Positions 1 to 12,425 of a stretch of 36,523 bases of DNA are shown one piece after another. The position numbers and the translations under genes are program-made. This stretch comes from Myxococcales bacterium (lineage in GTDB: Bacteria > Myxococcota_A > Polyangia > Fen-1088). The stretch lies in the NCBI GenBank assembly GCA_003142855.1, contig PLNW01000132.1, positions 1 to 36,523 on the forward strand. Reading direction: 5' to 3'. A model generated the notes under the pieces. It had not been told where the DNA came from. It saw nothing but the letters and a program-made list of their open reading frames with translations, and made no database searches. Numbering within the stretch: position 1 is the stretch's first letter; each line of letters opens with the position of its first letter.

Positions 1-794
1 CCGGCGATGGTCGTTACCACCCAGTTCGTTCCGACTGGTGTGATTTTGCGAATGGTGTTGTTGCCGTAATCGGAGACATACACGTTGCCATCGGTATCCA
101 CGGCTACGCCGGATGGACCGTTAAAGTGCGCCGTGCTGTTCGTGCCGTCAACGCTGCCGGATCTGCCGGCTTTTCCAGCAATCGTGGTCGCGATCCACGA
201 TGAGTCCACGAGTGTGATTTGGCGAATCGTGTGGTTTCCGTGATCGGCGACGTAGATGTTGCCGTTGGTGTCCACTGCGACCGCCGTAGGCGTGTAGAAT
301 AACGCATCCGAGGCAACTCCGTCGTCGCTACCGGTCGTCCCGGCCGTTCCGGCGATAGTCGTTGTCACCCAACTACCCGAAACGGGGACGATTGCGCGGA
401 TCGTGCTGTTCCCGTAATCGGCGACGTACAAGGTGCCGCTGTCGCTGATGGCGATACCCATGGGATAATAAAACAATGCATTGGTACCCGTGCCATCGTC
501 GCTGCCGGTGGTTCCCGCCGTTCCCGCAATCGTGGTGACCACCCACTTCCCGGAAAGCGGGACGATCTTGCGAATCGTGCCGTTTTGATAATCAACGACG
601 TAGACATTGCTGCCGCCGCCGACCGCCACGCTTGAGGGGAAATCAAACAGCGCGACGGTGCCCAGCCCGTTTGAGCTGCCGGATGTGCCGGCGGTGCCTG
701 CAATCGTCGTGAAGTTGTAAATCTGAGCGAAAGCAGAACTCAGGCATAAAACTGAAATAATTGCTGTCAACAGGAACGCCTTGCCGAGTTTCAT
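1..794 (-). CDS. Secreted NHL-repeat protein (C-terminus cut by window edge)
   Basis: Reading in from 794, the first 23 or so residues form a signal peptide (basic MKLGK start, hydrophobic core, SSAFA-Q cleavage site). At least four NHL-type repeats of about 57 residues follow, each with a TTIAGTAGTTGS-like block, a GVAVD..GNVYVADYGN strand and a TIRKI ending. NHL repeats fold as a beta-propeller and usually mediate binding in secreted or surface proteins; no catalytic domain is seen. The frame is still open at base 1, so the protein continues beyond the window. The start is supported by an AAGGAGAGGA ribosome-binding site just upstream. A specific function cannot be given. Confidence 0.88.
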   Translation of the reverse strand, partial: MKLGKAFLLTAIISVLCLSSAFAQIYNFTTIAGTAGTSGSSNGLGTVALFDFPSSVAVGGGSNVYVVDYQNGTIRKIVPLSGKWVVTTIAGTAGTTGSDDGTGTNALFYYPMGIAISDSGTLYVADYGNSTIRAIVPVSGSWVTTTIAGTAGTTGSDDGVASDALFYTPTAVAVDTNGNIYVADHGNHTIRQITLVDSSWIATTIAGKAGRSGSVDGTNSTAHFNGPSGVAVDTDGNVYVSDYGNNTIRKITPVGTNWVVTTIA

Positions 795-824
795 AAAAGA
801 TCCTCTCCTTCGGATTGTGCTGTA

Positions 825-854
825 ATTATTCGGCATGGGGATGGCTTTCGTCAA
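825..854 (-). promoter_or_regulatory. Candidate sigma-70 promoter of the NHL-repeat gene
   Basis: Read on the minus strand, TTGACG (849-854) is followed after 18 bp by AATAAT (825-830). Each hexamer matches the sigma-70 consensus at 5 of 6 positions. It lies about 30 bp upstream of the start codon, with the strong Shine-Dalgarno sequence in between. This is a sequence match only. Confidence 0.5.
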
Positions 855-1026
855 GCGACATTCGCAAGAACCCTTACTGCCAGTATGCAACATTTCCATG
901 ATATTGGACGCTGCGAGAATAACAATCTTGGTGGCAACGGCATTACAAGAATGTCATCAAGAGCGCGGGAAGAACCGGAAAACAACATGCGCCGCCATGT
1001 TGCCCGTCCAAATCAGTTGCGACGGG

Positions 1027-1443
1027 TCATTCTCCGATGATTTTGACCAGCACGCGCTTGCGACGCTTGCCGTCGAATTCGCCGTAGAAGATCTGCTCCC
1101 ACGGGCCGAAGTCGAGCTTCCCGTCCGTTATCGCCACGACGACTTCCCGGCCCATGATGGTGCGTTTGAGATGGGCGTCGGCGTTGTCTTCACCCGTGTT
1201 GTGGGCGTATTGCGAATGGGGTTTTTCGGGCGCCAGTTTCTCCAGCCAGCGCTCGAAATCCTGATGCAAGCCGGACTCGTTGTCGTTGATGAACACGCTC
1301 GCCGTGATATGCATCGCGTTGCAGAGAAGGAATCCTTCCTTGACCCCGCTTTCGCGCAGACAGGTCTCCACATCCGGGGTGATGTTGACGAATCCGCGTC
1401 GAGTGGGGAGATTGAACCACAGTTCCTTGCGATAGCTTTTCAT
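1027..1443 (-). CDS. YjbQ/UPF0047 family protein
   Basis: This 138-residue protein matches the YjbQ (UPF0047) family in length and in the order of its conserved blocks: [13 protein letters not shown] near the N-terminus, an [11 protein letters not shown] segment, the YAHN and DNADAHLK metal-site histidines, then [19 protein letters not shown] and a basic C-terminal strand. Family members are small trimeric beta-proteins; some have been reported to have weak thiamine-phosphate synthase activity, but the physiological role is unsettled. The start is placed at [10 protein letters not shown]; an in-frame ATG three codons upstream (1452) is also possible. The gene is divergent from the cupin gene, with under 60 bp between the starts, so the two may share a control region. 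Confidence 0.85.
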   Translation of the reverse strand: MKSYRKELWFNLPTRRGFVNITPDVETCLRESGVKEGFLLCNAMHITASVFINDNESGLHQDFERWLEKLAPEKPHSQYAHNTGEDNADAHLKRTIMGREVVVAITDGKLDFGPWEQIFYGEFDGKRRKRVLVKIIGE

Positions 1444-1499
1444 GGCTTCCATGATAGCGTTTATGCTAGAAAAGCAAAAGATATGGGAGAGCATGCCTG

Positions 1500-1850
1500 A
1501 TGAAAATAGCCAGCCTGACGCAGATAGCTGCTGAGAAGGTTGAGATGGACGGCGCGAAGGATTGCCAGATCAAACTGGCCGTAACGGCACGCGATGGCGC
1601 GCCGAATTTCGCGATGCGCGTATTCGAGGTCGCGCCCGGCGGCCATACGCCGCTGCATCATCACCCCTACGAGCACGAGATTTACGTGATGGAAGGGCAG
1701 GGAACGGTCTGGCGCGAGGGCAAGGAAGTGTTAATCAAACCCGGCGACGTGCTCTACATTCCGGCGGACGAACAACACCAGTTCAAGAACGCGGCGGAGA
1801 AGCCCTTCAAGTTCGTGTGCCTGATTCCCGCCAAATTCCAGAAATGTTAG
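1500..1850 (+). CDS. Small cupin-domain protein
   Basis: A 116-residue single-domain cupin. Motif 1 is the histidine cluster [14 protein letters not shown] at residues 53-66 (G, then H53-H55 and E60), and motif 2 is [15 protein letters not shown] at residues 81-95 with H93, giving the usual 3-His/1-Glu metal site. Such stand-alone cupins can be sugar-phosphate isomerases, dioxygenases or regulatory proteins, and the substrate cannot be told from sequence. The start is supported by a GGGAG sequence upstream. The adenosyltransferase gene begins 6 bp after the stop, so the two are probably cotranscribed. Confidence 0.87.
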   Translation: MKIASLTQIAAEKVEMDGAKDCQIKLAVTARDGAPNFAMRVFEVAPGGHTPLHHHPYEHEIYVMEGQGTVWREGKEVLIKPGDVLYIPADEQHQFKNAAEKPFKFVCLIPAKFQKC

Positions 1851-1856
1851 ACGCAC

Positions 1857-2411
1857 ATGGCGCGGCTCACCAAAATTGTCACCCGCACCGGCGACGACGG
1901 CACGACGGGACTTGCCGGCGGCAAGCGCGTCAGCAAGGATTCGCCGCGCATCTGGGCTGTTGGAACAGTGGATGAGCTAAATTCGGCCATCGGACTGGCG
2001 CGGTCGTTACGAGCGGATCCCGATCTCGATGTGCGGCTGCGCGAGATCCAGAACGACCTGTTCAACCTCGGCGCCGAACTGGCCACGCCCGCGGACAAAT
2101 TCCAGAAGGGGATGCCCTGCATTGAGCAGCAGCACGTTGCCGGCCTTGAAGAGTTGGTCGAAGAACTGACCAAAGAACTGGGGCCATTGAAGGAATTCAT
2201 TTTGCCTGGCGGCGGTCCGTCGGGCGCGCAGTTGCATGTGGCGCGGACGATCTGCCGGCGGGCGGAGCGTTTCTGCGTGCGTTTGCGCAAGGAAGAGAAG
2301 ATTGGCGAATTAGTGGTTCCCTACCTGAATCGCCTGAGCGACGCGCTGTTCATGCTGGCCCGCTGGAGCAACCAGAAGGCCGGCGTGAAGGAAGCCCACT
2401 GGAAGAAGTGA
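1857..2411 (+). CDS. Cob(I)alamin adenosyltransferase, PduO type
   Basis: A 184-residue protein that should transfer the adenosyl group of ATP to cob(I)alamin to form adenosylcobalamin. The PduO-family signatures are all present: the N-terminal ATP-binding loop TRTGDDGTTGLAGGKRVSKD, the GTVDELNSAIG helix, FILPGGGPSGAQLHVART with the following CRRAER, and the C-terminal YLNRLSDALFMLAR. Length is normal for a single-domain enzyme (PduO N-terminal domain/MMAB). It lies 6 bp behind the cupin gene with no separate obvious ribosome-binding site, suggesting coupled translation. No cobalamin-dependent enzyme is seen nearby. Confidence 0.95.
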   Translation: MARLTKIVTRTGDDGTTGLAGGKRVSKDSPRIWAVGTVDELNSAIGLARSLRADPDLDVRLREIQNDLFNLGAELATPADKFQKGMPCIEQQHVAGLEELVEELTKELGPLKEFILPGGGPSGAQLHVARTICRRAERFCVRLRKEEKIGELVVPYLNRLSDALFMLARWSNQKAGVKEAHWKK

Positions 2412-2508
2412 TGCCGTGCGCGTCAGGCGCTCATGAGCGTGAATGTGTGCGGCGATGCGAGCTGGCACGTCTGAGCCAACCCGCCCTTGGGAAATACGGA
2501 TCATTACC

Positions 2509-2934
2509 TCAGCTTGCCAGGCTGGCATACTCCGCAACCTTCAATCGCGCAAGTGCGCGCTCGAGGGAGGCCTGGATCCTGGCAACGTCAAAATCTTGCT
2601 TTGCCTGTTGTAACCGCTGCTCGGCGCGCTCCTTGGCGCGACGGGCCCGCTCCACGTCAATTTCCTCGGGACGCTCGGCGCTACGAGTGAGCACGGTGGT
2701 GCGGTCTTTTTGCACGATCAGGAAACCCGTGCCCACGGCGACATATTGGTCCTGGCCGCCGGGCATCCGCATCCGCAACGGTCCCGGCTTCAGCGCAAAG
2801 ACGAACGGCGCATGGTTGGCGAGAATCTCAAAAACTCCTTCCTGACCCGGGGCGATCACAAAACGCACGTCATCGCGCAGAAAGAGTTTCTGCAGCGCGA
2901 GAATCTCAAATGGAAATGTCTTTTCGTCGGCCAT
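2509..2934 (-). CDS. atpC: F1Fo ATP synthase epsilon subunit
   Basis: A 141-residue epsilon subunit and the last gene of the ATP synthase cluster. The N-terminal beta-sandwich (residues about 8-90) contains the typical GVFEILANHAPFVFALKPGPLRM segment, and a charged two-helix C-terminal domain follows (about 92-140, rich in Glu, Arg and Ala). Epsilon joins the central stalk to the c-ring and can inhibit ATP hydrolysis. It begins 12 bp after the atpD stop. Its stop faces the end of the adenosyltransferase gene, about 100 bp away. Confidence 0.97.
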   Translation of the reverse strand: MADEKTFPFEILALQKLFLRDDVRFVIAPGQEGVFEILANHAPFVFALKPGPLRMRMPGGQDQYVAVGTGFLIVQKDRTTVLTRSAERPEEIDVERARRAKERAEQRLQQAKQDFDVARIQASLERALARLKVAEYASLAS

Positions 2935-2946
2935 GGTGTCGCGCGA

Positions 2947-5284
<2,338 letters not shown>

Positions 5285-5293
5285 GGAAAAATA

Positions 5294-6829
<1,536 letters not shown>

Positions 6830-6853
6830 GGTCTTTCCTTGCGGCTGGTGGTG

Positions 6854-7399
6854 TCAGTTGAGAATCTTGCTGCTGAGAGCGCCCAGGCGTGCGCGCAGGC
6901 TGCCGTCCAATACCAGGCCGGCCACTTGCGCGACGATGCCGCCGACTAGGCTGGGGTCTACCTCGGTGGTCATGATCACGCTGCGGCCGGTGCGTCGTTC
7001 GAGAACCTGTCGGATTTCGGCTTGCGTGGCCACGTCGAGCGGTCGCGCCGATTTCACCGTGGCGCGGGCGCGTCCCAACTTGTCGTCGCACATTTCTTGG
7101 TAGGCGCGTGCGATGGCGGGCAGGGCGGCGATGCGGCCGCGTTCCAGCAGGAGGAAGGCCAGACTCTGCACCTCGCGCGTGGGCGCCACCCTCGGCATCA
7201 ATCCCTGCAGGATGGCGCGCTTCTGCGATGACTTGAAGATGGGATTGGAGAGCGACTGGCGTATTTCGGTTGCCTCGTTCCACAAGGCAGTCAGGGCTTC
7301 CAATTGCTTTCCCAGGTCCTCGAAGTTGCGCTGGTCGACGCCAATGGCGAAGAGGGCGCGCGCGTAGCGGCGGGCGATCGAGCCAGCCAGGGCTGCCAT
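6854..7399 (-). CDS. atpH: F1Fo ATP synthase delta subunit
   Basis: A 181-residue delta subunit (OSCP family), which links the top of F1 to the b/b' peripheral stalk. The N-terminal helical domain contains ARRYARALFAIG at residues 10-21, and the C-terminal domain ends with the family signature (SVIMTTEVDPSLVGGIVAQVAGLVLDGSLRARL). The start codon overlaps the atpF stop by one base (TGATG on the minus strand), indicating translational coupling. Confidence 0.96.
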   Translation of the reverse strand: MAALAGSIARRYARALFAIGVDQRNFEDLGKQLEALTALWNEATEIRQSLSNPIFKSSQKRAILQGLMPRVAPTREVQSLAFLLLERGRIAALPAIARAYQEMCDDKLGRARATVKSARPLDVATQAEIRQVLERRTGRSVIMTTEVDPSLVGGIVAQVAGLVLDGSLRARLGALSSKILN

Positions 7400-8106
7400 C
7401 AGCGCACCCCTTCGGCCGGCGCGCTTGCGCCTGCGGCAAAGTCCTGCGCCAGGCGGCGCTCGTCGTCGGCGCTCACCGAGCGCTTGAGCAGCTCGTCGGC
7501 CACCTTGACCGCCGTGCTGGCCACTTCGGCGCGCAGCCGCAGCTCAGCCTCCTTGACCTGCTGGTCGAGCTGAAAGCGAGTCTCATCTTGTATGCGCTTG
7601 GCCTTCTCGTCGGCTCCTCCCAGCAGACGGACCCGCTCGCGCATCCCTTCTTCCTTCACGGCTGCGCGCAGGGCAGTCAGTTCTTGCTCCAAGTTGGCCA
7701 GGCGCGCGTCCTGCTCGTGGAAACGCTGCTCGGCCAGCGCGCGCTGGTTGGCGGCTGATTCGATGTCGAATTTCAGCTGGTCGTGCCGGCCGCGGAAAGC
7801 CTTGCTCAGGGCGCGGCCGCCGAACCAGACGAGAATGAAGAGCAGCACGCCGAAATTGAGAAGCTGAAGCGCCAGGGTCTTGGCGTCCACGCCGGCGTGC
7901 TCGCCGTGCTCCTCGCGGCCGGCAGCAGTTTCACTATGGCCCGCCGCGGGCTCGCCCGTTGCCGGCGCGGTGCCGGTTTGCGAGGGCTCGTGGTCAAACG
8001 ACCCGGACACGGGCTCGGTCAGGGTCGGGTGGTCTTCAGCGCGCACAGCGCCGGCGCTCAAGACGAGCACGGCTGCCAGAGAAAGGAAAACCCAGGCGCG
8101 CTTCAC
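7399..8106 (-). CDS. atpF: F1Fo ATP synthase b subunit with N-terminal signal peptide
   Basis: A 235-residue b subunit, the membrane-anchored peripheral stalk. The first 23 or so residues look like a cleavable signal peptide (MKRAWVFLSLAAVLVLSAGAVRA). A 50-residue periplasmic segment rich in His, Glu and Pro follows, then the membrane helix (LALQLLNFGVLLFILVWFGG, about residues 76-95) and a long charged coiled coil to the end. Extended b subunits of this kind are known in deltaproteobacteria. The start is GTG and overlaps the stop of the preceding b' gene (GTGA). Confidence 0.9.
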   Translation of the reverse strand: MKRAWVFLSLAAVLVLSAGAVRAEDHPTLTEPVSGSFDHEPSQTGTAPATGEPAAGHSETAAGREEHGEHAGVDAKTLALQLLNFGVLLFILVWFGGRALSKAFRGRHDQLKFDIESAANQRALAEQRFHEQDARLANLEQELTALRAAVKEEGMRERVRLLGGADEKAKRIQDETRFQLDQQVKEAELRLRAEVASTAVKVADELLKRSVSADDERRLAQDFAAGASAPAEGVR

Positions 8107-8606
8107 GACGCCAGCCTCCGGCCCAGCGCCTTCTCCGCAATTTCGCGCCCCAGCGTGGCGGCACTGGCCTCCAGCCTGCCTCGCTCGGTGGCCAAGGCTG
8201 CATCCAGCTTGGTGCGCGCCTCGGCCAGCATCTTGTGCGCGGCCGCCTGCGCTTCAGCCATGATCTGTTGCTCGCGCACCAGGGCCTGCGCTCGCATCTG
8301 AGCGCGCTCGGCATTGCCAGCCTTGCGTGCCTCGGCCAACTGGGCCTCGATGCGCGCCAGGCGGCCTGCGCTGTTGGCTTCCAGATGCTCAGCCTCGGCG
8401 TGCGCGCCCTCGATCCGACGCACGCGCTCGTCGCGCACGCGCAGGTACGGCTTCCACAGCCACCGGGTCAGAATGAAAGCCAGCAGCAGAAACAGCCCCA
8501 GCATGACGAACACCGTGCTGTCGATGTCGAGGAGTTGTTGCTCCCCGGCCTGCGGCACGCTGCCGACGTCAGGCGTCACTTCGAGAAGACAGCGAGTTGT
8601 CGTCAC
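8103..8606 (-). CDS. F1Fo ATP synthase b' subunit (second peripheral-stalk subunit)
   Basis: A 167-residue b/b'-type subunit. One N-terminal membrane helix (about residues 31-49, VFVMLGLFLLLAFILTRWLW) is followed by an Ala/Glu/Arg-rich amphipathic helix of over 100 residues that should pair with the b subunit as a coiled coil. Having two different b-type genes side by side points to a heterodimeric b/b' stalk, as in many deltaproteobacteria, cyanobacteria and alphaproteobacteria. The start is a GTG; a second GTG nine codons later (8579) is possible. It follows the bactofilin gene by about 20 bp. Confidence 0.87.
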   Translation of the reverse strand: MTTTRCLLEVTPDVGSVPQAGEQQLLDIDSTVFVMLGLFLLLAFILTRWLWKPYLRVRDERVRRIEGAHAEAEHLEANSAGRLARIEAQLAEARKAGNAERAQMRAQALVREQQIMAEAQAAAHKMLAEARTKLDAALATERGRLEASAATLGREIAEKALGRRLAS

Positions 8607-8626
8607 GGCTGGGTGGACCCCGGCGG

Positions 8627-9079
8627 CTAGCTACTAGGTGGGGCGGGCGGGGCGCTGCCGCCCGCTTTGCTGGCCTTGCCCGAGGGCCGATGCGGCGGTT
8701 CGGGTGCGGGGCCGCCCGGCTCCATCTGGCACTGGCCGTCGAACAAGACGCCCTTCTCGACGAAGAGCGAGGGGGTGTTGATGTTGCCGTGCACCCGGCC
8801 CGGGGTGTGAATCTCCACGCCCCGCTTGGCCACGATGTTGCCGCGTACGGTGCCCTGAATCACGATGGAGCCGACCGATATCTCGGCGTTGACTTCCGCG
8901 CCCTCACCGACGATGAGCACGTCCTCGGTGAAGATCTCGCCGGACAGCTTGCCGTCCACGCGGACGGTCCCTTCGAAGGATAGCTTTCCCTCGAACTCGC
9001 TGCCTCGGCCAAGAAGGGTGGTGACCTGCGCGGTGGCGCCGGCCTCGCCAGTCGTGGGGGTTTGGGGGATCGAAGCCAT
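8627..9079 (-). CDS. Bactofilin family cytoskeletal protein
   Basis: A 150-residue bactofilin. The core (about residues 20-115) has the repeating beta-helix pattern of the family: TTLLGRGSEFEGKLSFEGTVRVDGKLSGEI, then alternating G/V-rich turns such as VLIVGEGAEVNAEISVGSIVIQGTVRGNI. The ends are disordered (a Thr/Ala-rich N-terminus and a Pro/Gly/Ser-rich C-terminus), which is normal. Bactofilins polymerise without nucleotide and act in cell shape, chromosome arrangement or polar localisation. Its place immediately upstream of the ATP synthase cluster fits a deltaproteobacterial arrangement. Confidence 0.95.
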   Translation of the reverse strand: MASIPQTPTTGEAGATAQVTTLLGRGSEFEGKLSFEGTVRVDGKLSGEIFTEDVLIVGEGAEVNAEISVGSIVIQGTVRGNIVAKRGVEIHTPGRVHGNINTPSLFVEKGVLFDGQCQMEPGGPAPEPPHRPSGKASKAGGSAPPAPPSS

Positions 9080-9186
9080 GACTCCGGAGCGGAACCCTAC
9101 AATCTAGGCCATCGCCAGTCAACGCGATCCGGTGGCTTCTGCAATTCGGAGCAGGAGGCCGTGGCGGGGACGGAGCCGAGGACGGG

Positions 9187-9229
9187 CGCGGTGAAGCCGC
9201 GTGGGGCAGGGGCTGGGTGGGTAGGCCCT
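9187..9229 (+). repeat. GC-rich dispersed intergenic repeat, copy 1
   Basis: This 43-bp segment matches 31011-31053 at 37 of 43 positions without gaps. It opens with a small hairpin-like unit (CGCGG-T-GAA-GCCGCG) and continues with a G-rich stretch ending GGCCCT. A second hairpin with a GAA loop (stem CGTCGC/GCGACG) follows at about 9232-9246. Both copies lie between genes. The function is unknown; they may be REP-like or small non-autonomous elements. Confidence 0.6.
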
Positions 9230-9274
9230 CGCGTCGCGAAGCGACGATACCTGGTCGTACAAGGCGCAGGCGTG

Positions 9275-11491
9275 CTAGCGTGACTCTTCCTGTATCGCTG
9301 GCACATCCTGAGATGCGACCAAGGCGGCAAGGTTGCGCCGCGCCTGGGGATAGTCGGGTCGGTACTGAAGCGCCAGATCATAGTGCCGGCGAGCCTCCTC
9401 GGGGCGGCCCAGCCGGCGTAGCACTGTAGCGAGATTATTGTGAGCTTCCGGATACTCAGGCCGGTATTTCAGTGCCCCTTGGTATGCGGCGACAGCCTGC
9501 AAGAAATCCCGGGTCCGCCCATAGGCGTTGCCCAGGCTGTAGTACGCGACGGCATCATCAGGTTTGAGCACGATCCCTTGCCGGTACTCGGCAATGGCAT
9601 CGGCCAGTCGTCCCACCCGCACCAGCGCCACAGCATAGTTGGAATGTGCTTCCGCAGAGTCGGGCTCCAGTCGCACCGCCGCTTCGAGATGCTCGACGGC
9701 CTTTTCCATCCGTCCGACTTTCGAGTACGCATAGCCAAGGTTGTTGTGCGCTCGAGCGTCCCGAGGATCGACACGCAAGACCGCTTCAAACCGCTCGATC
9801 GCTTCGGAAACCCGTCCCGCATTGAGCAGAGCGATGCCGAGGCTGCGGGTCGCGTCGGAATCATCCGGCTGCAGCTTGAGCGCCTCTTGGTATAGGGCAA
9901 TGGCAGCATCACCCCGCCCGGCCCGCACCAGTGCATCTCCCTTTCCTCTCAGGGCCTTGAAGTAGGCTGGGTCGATGCGCAAGGCCTGATCGAAGAGATC
10001 GACCGCCGCAGAGGCCTGACCCATCTTCAGGAGACACTCGGCCTTGTTGTAGTAGGCCATGGCATAGTCTGGCCTCAATTGCACAGCCTTGTCGTAGCTC
10101 GCCAGCGCTTCTGATCTCCTTCCCGCGCGGTCAAGTACGTTTCCCAGGTGGTTGTGGGCCCGTGCATTCCCGGGACGCTTGCGAACCGTATCGTCCCAGA
10201 GGCCAACCGCGCTTCGGTAGACCTCATTGCGCCGCGTGGTACCCCAACCCAGCAGCGCGGCCACGAAAACCACCAGCGCAAGCCCCGCATTCTTGTTCGC
10301 CTTGGCAAAGAGCCCGATCGCCGCGACGGCGACCACGGCAATCAGTGGCAAGTACATGCGATGCTCCGCCATGGTTTGCGTGGTCAGCGGAATAACGCTC
10401 GAACTTGGCGCGAGAATTCCGAAGAACCAACAGCCCACAAATCCCAACTTCGGCTGACGAGCTGTTGCGTACGCGGTTGCCCCCAACAGCAGCAGAAGAA
10501 ACGATATCTGTGGCCATACAGTACTGAAGTCGGTGATCACATCCTTGCCGTAGTCGAATACCAGTCCCTGCGGCCAAACCGCCAGACTGAGGTAGCGAAC
10601 GATGGCCTGACACTGGGTCAGCGCATAGGCCCACCAAGCCACCCCATGCCCGAACCCAACGGTTGCGTTCCGGTCGCTGGCGAAGAAGATGAGCAGACCC
10701 AGCAGAACCCATGTTGCCGCCAGGCCGAGATACAGCGGCCAGCGTTGCAGCAGCGCCTTCTTGAAGGAACCAGAAAGGAAGGCCCGGTCGTAGAGCAACA
10801 CCATGAGCGGCGCGGTGGCCATGACTTCTTTGCTCGCCATCCCCAGCAAGCAGGCTGCGATGGCCGAGCCGTACCAGAGGACTTTGCGGGCTGAAGCGCA
10901 AGCACGAAGAACGCTGTAGAAAGTGAGCAGGTAGAAAAGGCCCACGATCAATTCGTTGCGCTGGATCACGGACGTGACGGACTCGGTTAGGAGCGGGTGA
11001 ACAGTCCAAAGCAGGGTTATCGCGAGTGCAAGGGGTCGCGCTTTGCCTTCGAACCGTCCTCTCAGTGATGGCAGCCGCAGCGTTCGCAACAGAAGGCTGA
11101 AGAGCACCAATGCAACCGTCACATGAAGCAGGAGATTGACGACGTGATATCCCGTGACGCTGGTTCCGCCCAAGGCGTGGTTGATTGCGAGGGAAAGGTT
11201 GACAATCGGTCTTCCAGCCGCCCCGGCGGTGCTCAGCGGCGGAACCATCACCCGTGTGATGGGCCACAGGTGCCTGATGGATGGATTGTCGACGATCGCC
11301 GGGATGTCGTCGAACACGAAGGGACCGGAAAGACTATTGTGATAGGCGGCGAGGGCTGCCGAAATGACGAGGAGGAGACAAGCCGGCGAGGCCCAGCGAG
11401 ACTCGCCAACAGGAGTCGTTGGATCGGCCATTGGCGTATGGCTGGGATGGGCCTTGGGCAAAGCCATTTCCGCTGTCTTCAATCCAAGCAC
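9275..11491 (-). CDS. TMTC-like polytopic membrane protein with C-terminal TPR repeats
   Basis: A 738-residue protein in two halves. Residues about 30-430 hold ten or more hydrophobic helices with the features of the TMTC/DUF1736 group: an early luminal loop with an acidic pair (GPFVFDDIPAIVDNPSIR) and a TSVIQRNELIVGLFYLL segment. These are GT-C-like folds, and the animal relatives are O-mannosyltransferases. Residues about 440-725 are eight or so TPR units (A..NLG..Y...GR..EA...Y..AL...PD). It may therefore glycosylate exported proteins, but substrate and activity are inferred. The start could also be the ATG at codon 9 or 21. Confidence 0.85.
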   Translation of the reverse strand: MLGLKTAEMALPKAHPSHTPMADPTTPVGESRWASPACLLLVISAALAAYHNSLSGPFVFDDIPAIVDNPSIRHLWPITRVMVPPLSTAGAAGRPIVNLSLAINHALGGTSVTGYHVVNLLLHVTVALVLFSLLLRTLRLPSLRGRFEGKARPLALAITLLWTVHPLLTESVTSVIQRNELIVGLFYLLTFYSVLRACASARKVLWYGSAIAACLLGMASKEVMATAPLMVLLYDRAFLSGSFKKALLQRWPLYLGLAATWVLLGLLIFFASDRNATVGFGHGVAWWAYALTQCQAIVRYLSLAVWPQGLVFDYGKDVITDFSTVWPQISFLLLLLGATAYATARQPKLGFVGCWFFGILAPSSSVIPLTTQTMAEHRMYLPLIAVVAVAAIGLFAKANKNAGLALVVFVAALLGWGTTRRNEVYRSAVGLWDDTVRKRPGNARAHNHLGNVLDRAGRRSEALASYDKAVQLRPDYAMAYYNKAECLLKMGQASAAVDLFDQALRIDPAYFKALRGKGDALVRAGRGDAAIALYQEALKLQPDDSDATRSLGIALLNAGRVSEAIERFEAVLRVDPRDARAHNNLGYAYSKVGRMEKAVEHLEAAVRLEPDSAEAHSNYAVALVRVGRLADAIAEYRQGIVLKPDDAVAYYSLGNAYGRTRDFLQAVAAYQGALKYRPEYPEAHNNLATVLRRLGRPEEARRHYDLALQYRPDYPQARRNLAALVASQDVPAIQEESR

Positions 11492-11569
11492 GTACCGCCG
11501 CGAAAGGGAAGGCCGGGTATGGGGGCTAGACTAGTTGACAGACCTCAGACGGCCTCCTTCGGGGAAAAT

Positions 11570-12370
11570 CTATTTCAGGTCGTTCTCGCCCGCCACGTAG
11601 CCGAAGTTGGCCAGGATTCCGCCATCCACGTACACCACTTGGCCGTTGATGTAGTCGCCGGCCTTGGAGGCGAGGAGCAGTGCCGCCCCGACCAAGTCTT
11701 CGGGCGCGCCCCAGCGGCCGGCCGGGGTGCGCGTCATGACGAGGTTGTTGAAGGGATGGCCGTTCACGCGAATGGCTTCGGTCTGCGTGGTCGCGATGTA
11801 CCCCGGCCCGATGCCGTTGACCTGAATATTGTACTTGGCCCATTCGCAGCACATGTTCTGGGTGAGCAGCTTCAAACCACCCTTGGCCGAGGCGTAGGCG
11901 CTGACCGAGTTGCGGCCGTACACGCTCATCATCGAGCACATGTTGATGATCTTGCCGGCGCGGCGTTTGATCATGGACGGGGCTACCCGGCGCGAGATGA
12001 TGAAGGGCGCGACCAGGTCGATCTCGATCACGTCCCTGTATTCTTGGACCTTCATGTCGAGGATGGGGATGCGCTTGATGATGCCTGCGTTGTTCACCAG
12101 GATGTCGATCGGTCCGACGTCCTTTTCGATCTGGCTGATACCGCGATCAACGTCTTCTTCCTTGGTGACGTCGAAGACCAGGGTGTAGGCGTCGATGCCA
12201 TTCTTCTTGTATTCCTTCTTGGCGGCTTCCAGCTTGTCGGCAAAGATGTCGTTCACGCAGATCTTGGCACCCGCCTGGGCCAGACCCTTGGCGATGGCCA
12301 TGCCGATGCCGTGGGTTCCGCCGGTGACGAGCGCGATCTTGTCCTTGAGACTGAACAGTTCAATCGACAT
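11570..12370 (-). CDS. SDR-family oxidoreductase, gluconate 5-dehydrogenase-like
   Basis: A 266-residue classical short-chain dehydrogenase. The cofactor motif TGGTHGIG is at residues 16-23, NNAG at 93-96, the catalytic serine at about 146 (NMCSMMS), and the catalytic Y159 and K163 in YASAKGG. The C-terminal VYVDGGILANFGY is typical. The overall pattern is closest to gluconate 5-dehydrogenase or 2-deoxy-D-gluconate 3-dehydrogenase (IdnO/KduD-like) enzymes acting on sugar acids with NAD(P); the exact substrate is uncertain. A good AGGAG ribosome-binding site precedes the ATG. It lies 55 bp downstream of the gamma-glutamyltransferase gene on the same strand. Confidence 0.9.
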   Translation of the reverse strand: MSIELFSLKDKIALVTGGTHGIGMAIAKGLAQAGAKICVNDIFADKLEAAKKEYKKNGIDAYTLVFDVTKEEDVDRGISQIEKDVGPIDILVNNAGIIKRIPILDMKVQEYRDVIEIDLVAPFIISRRVAPSMIKRRAGKIINMCSMMSVYGRNSVSAYASAKGGLKLLTQNMCCEWAKYNIQVNGIGPGYIATTQTEAIRVNGHPFNNLVMTRTPAGRWGAPEDLVGAALLLASKAGDYINGQVVYVDGGILANFGYVAGENDLK

Positions 12371-12425
12371 AACGGTTTCTCCTCTTCATACGGATTTCGT
12401 TCGTGCTGCACGAGAATAGCACCTT

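Noticed and set aside
984..1001. AACATG/CATGTT inverted repeat downstream of yjbQ
   Set aside because: Only a 6-bp stem without a T-run; no support for a terminator or operator.
2428..2440. Perfect palindrome CGCTCATGAGCG between the adenosyltransferase and atpC stops
   Set aside because: No T-run on either side and only 6-bp arms without a loop, so it is not supported as a terminator.
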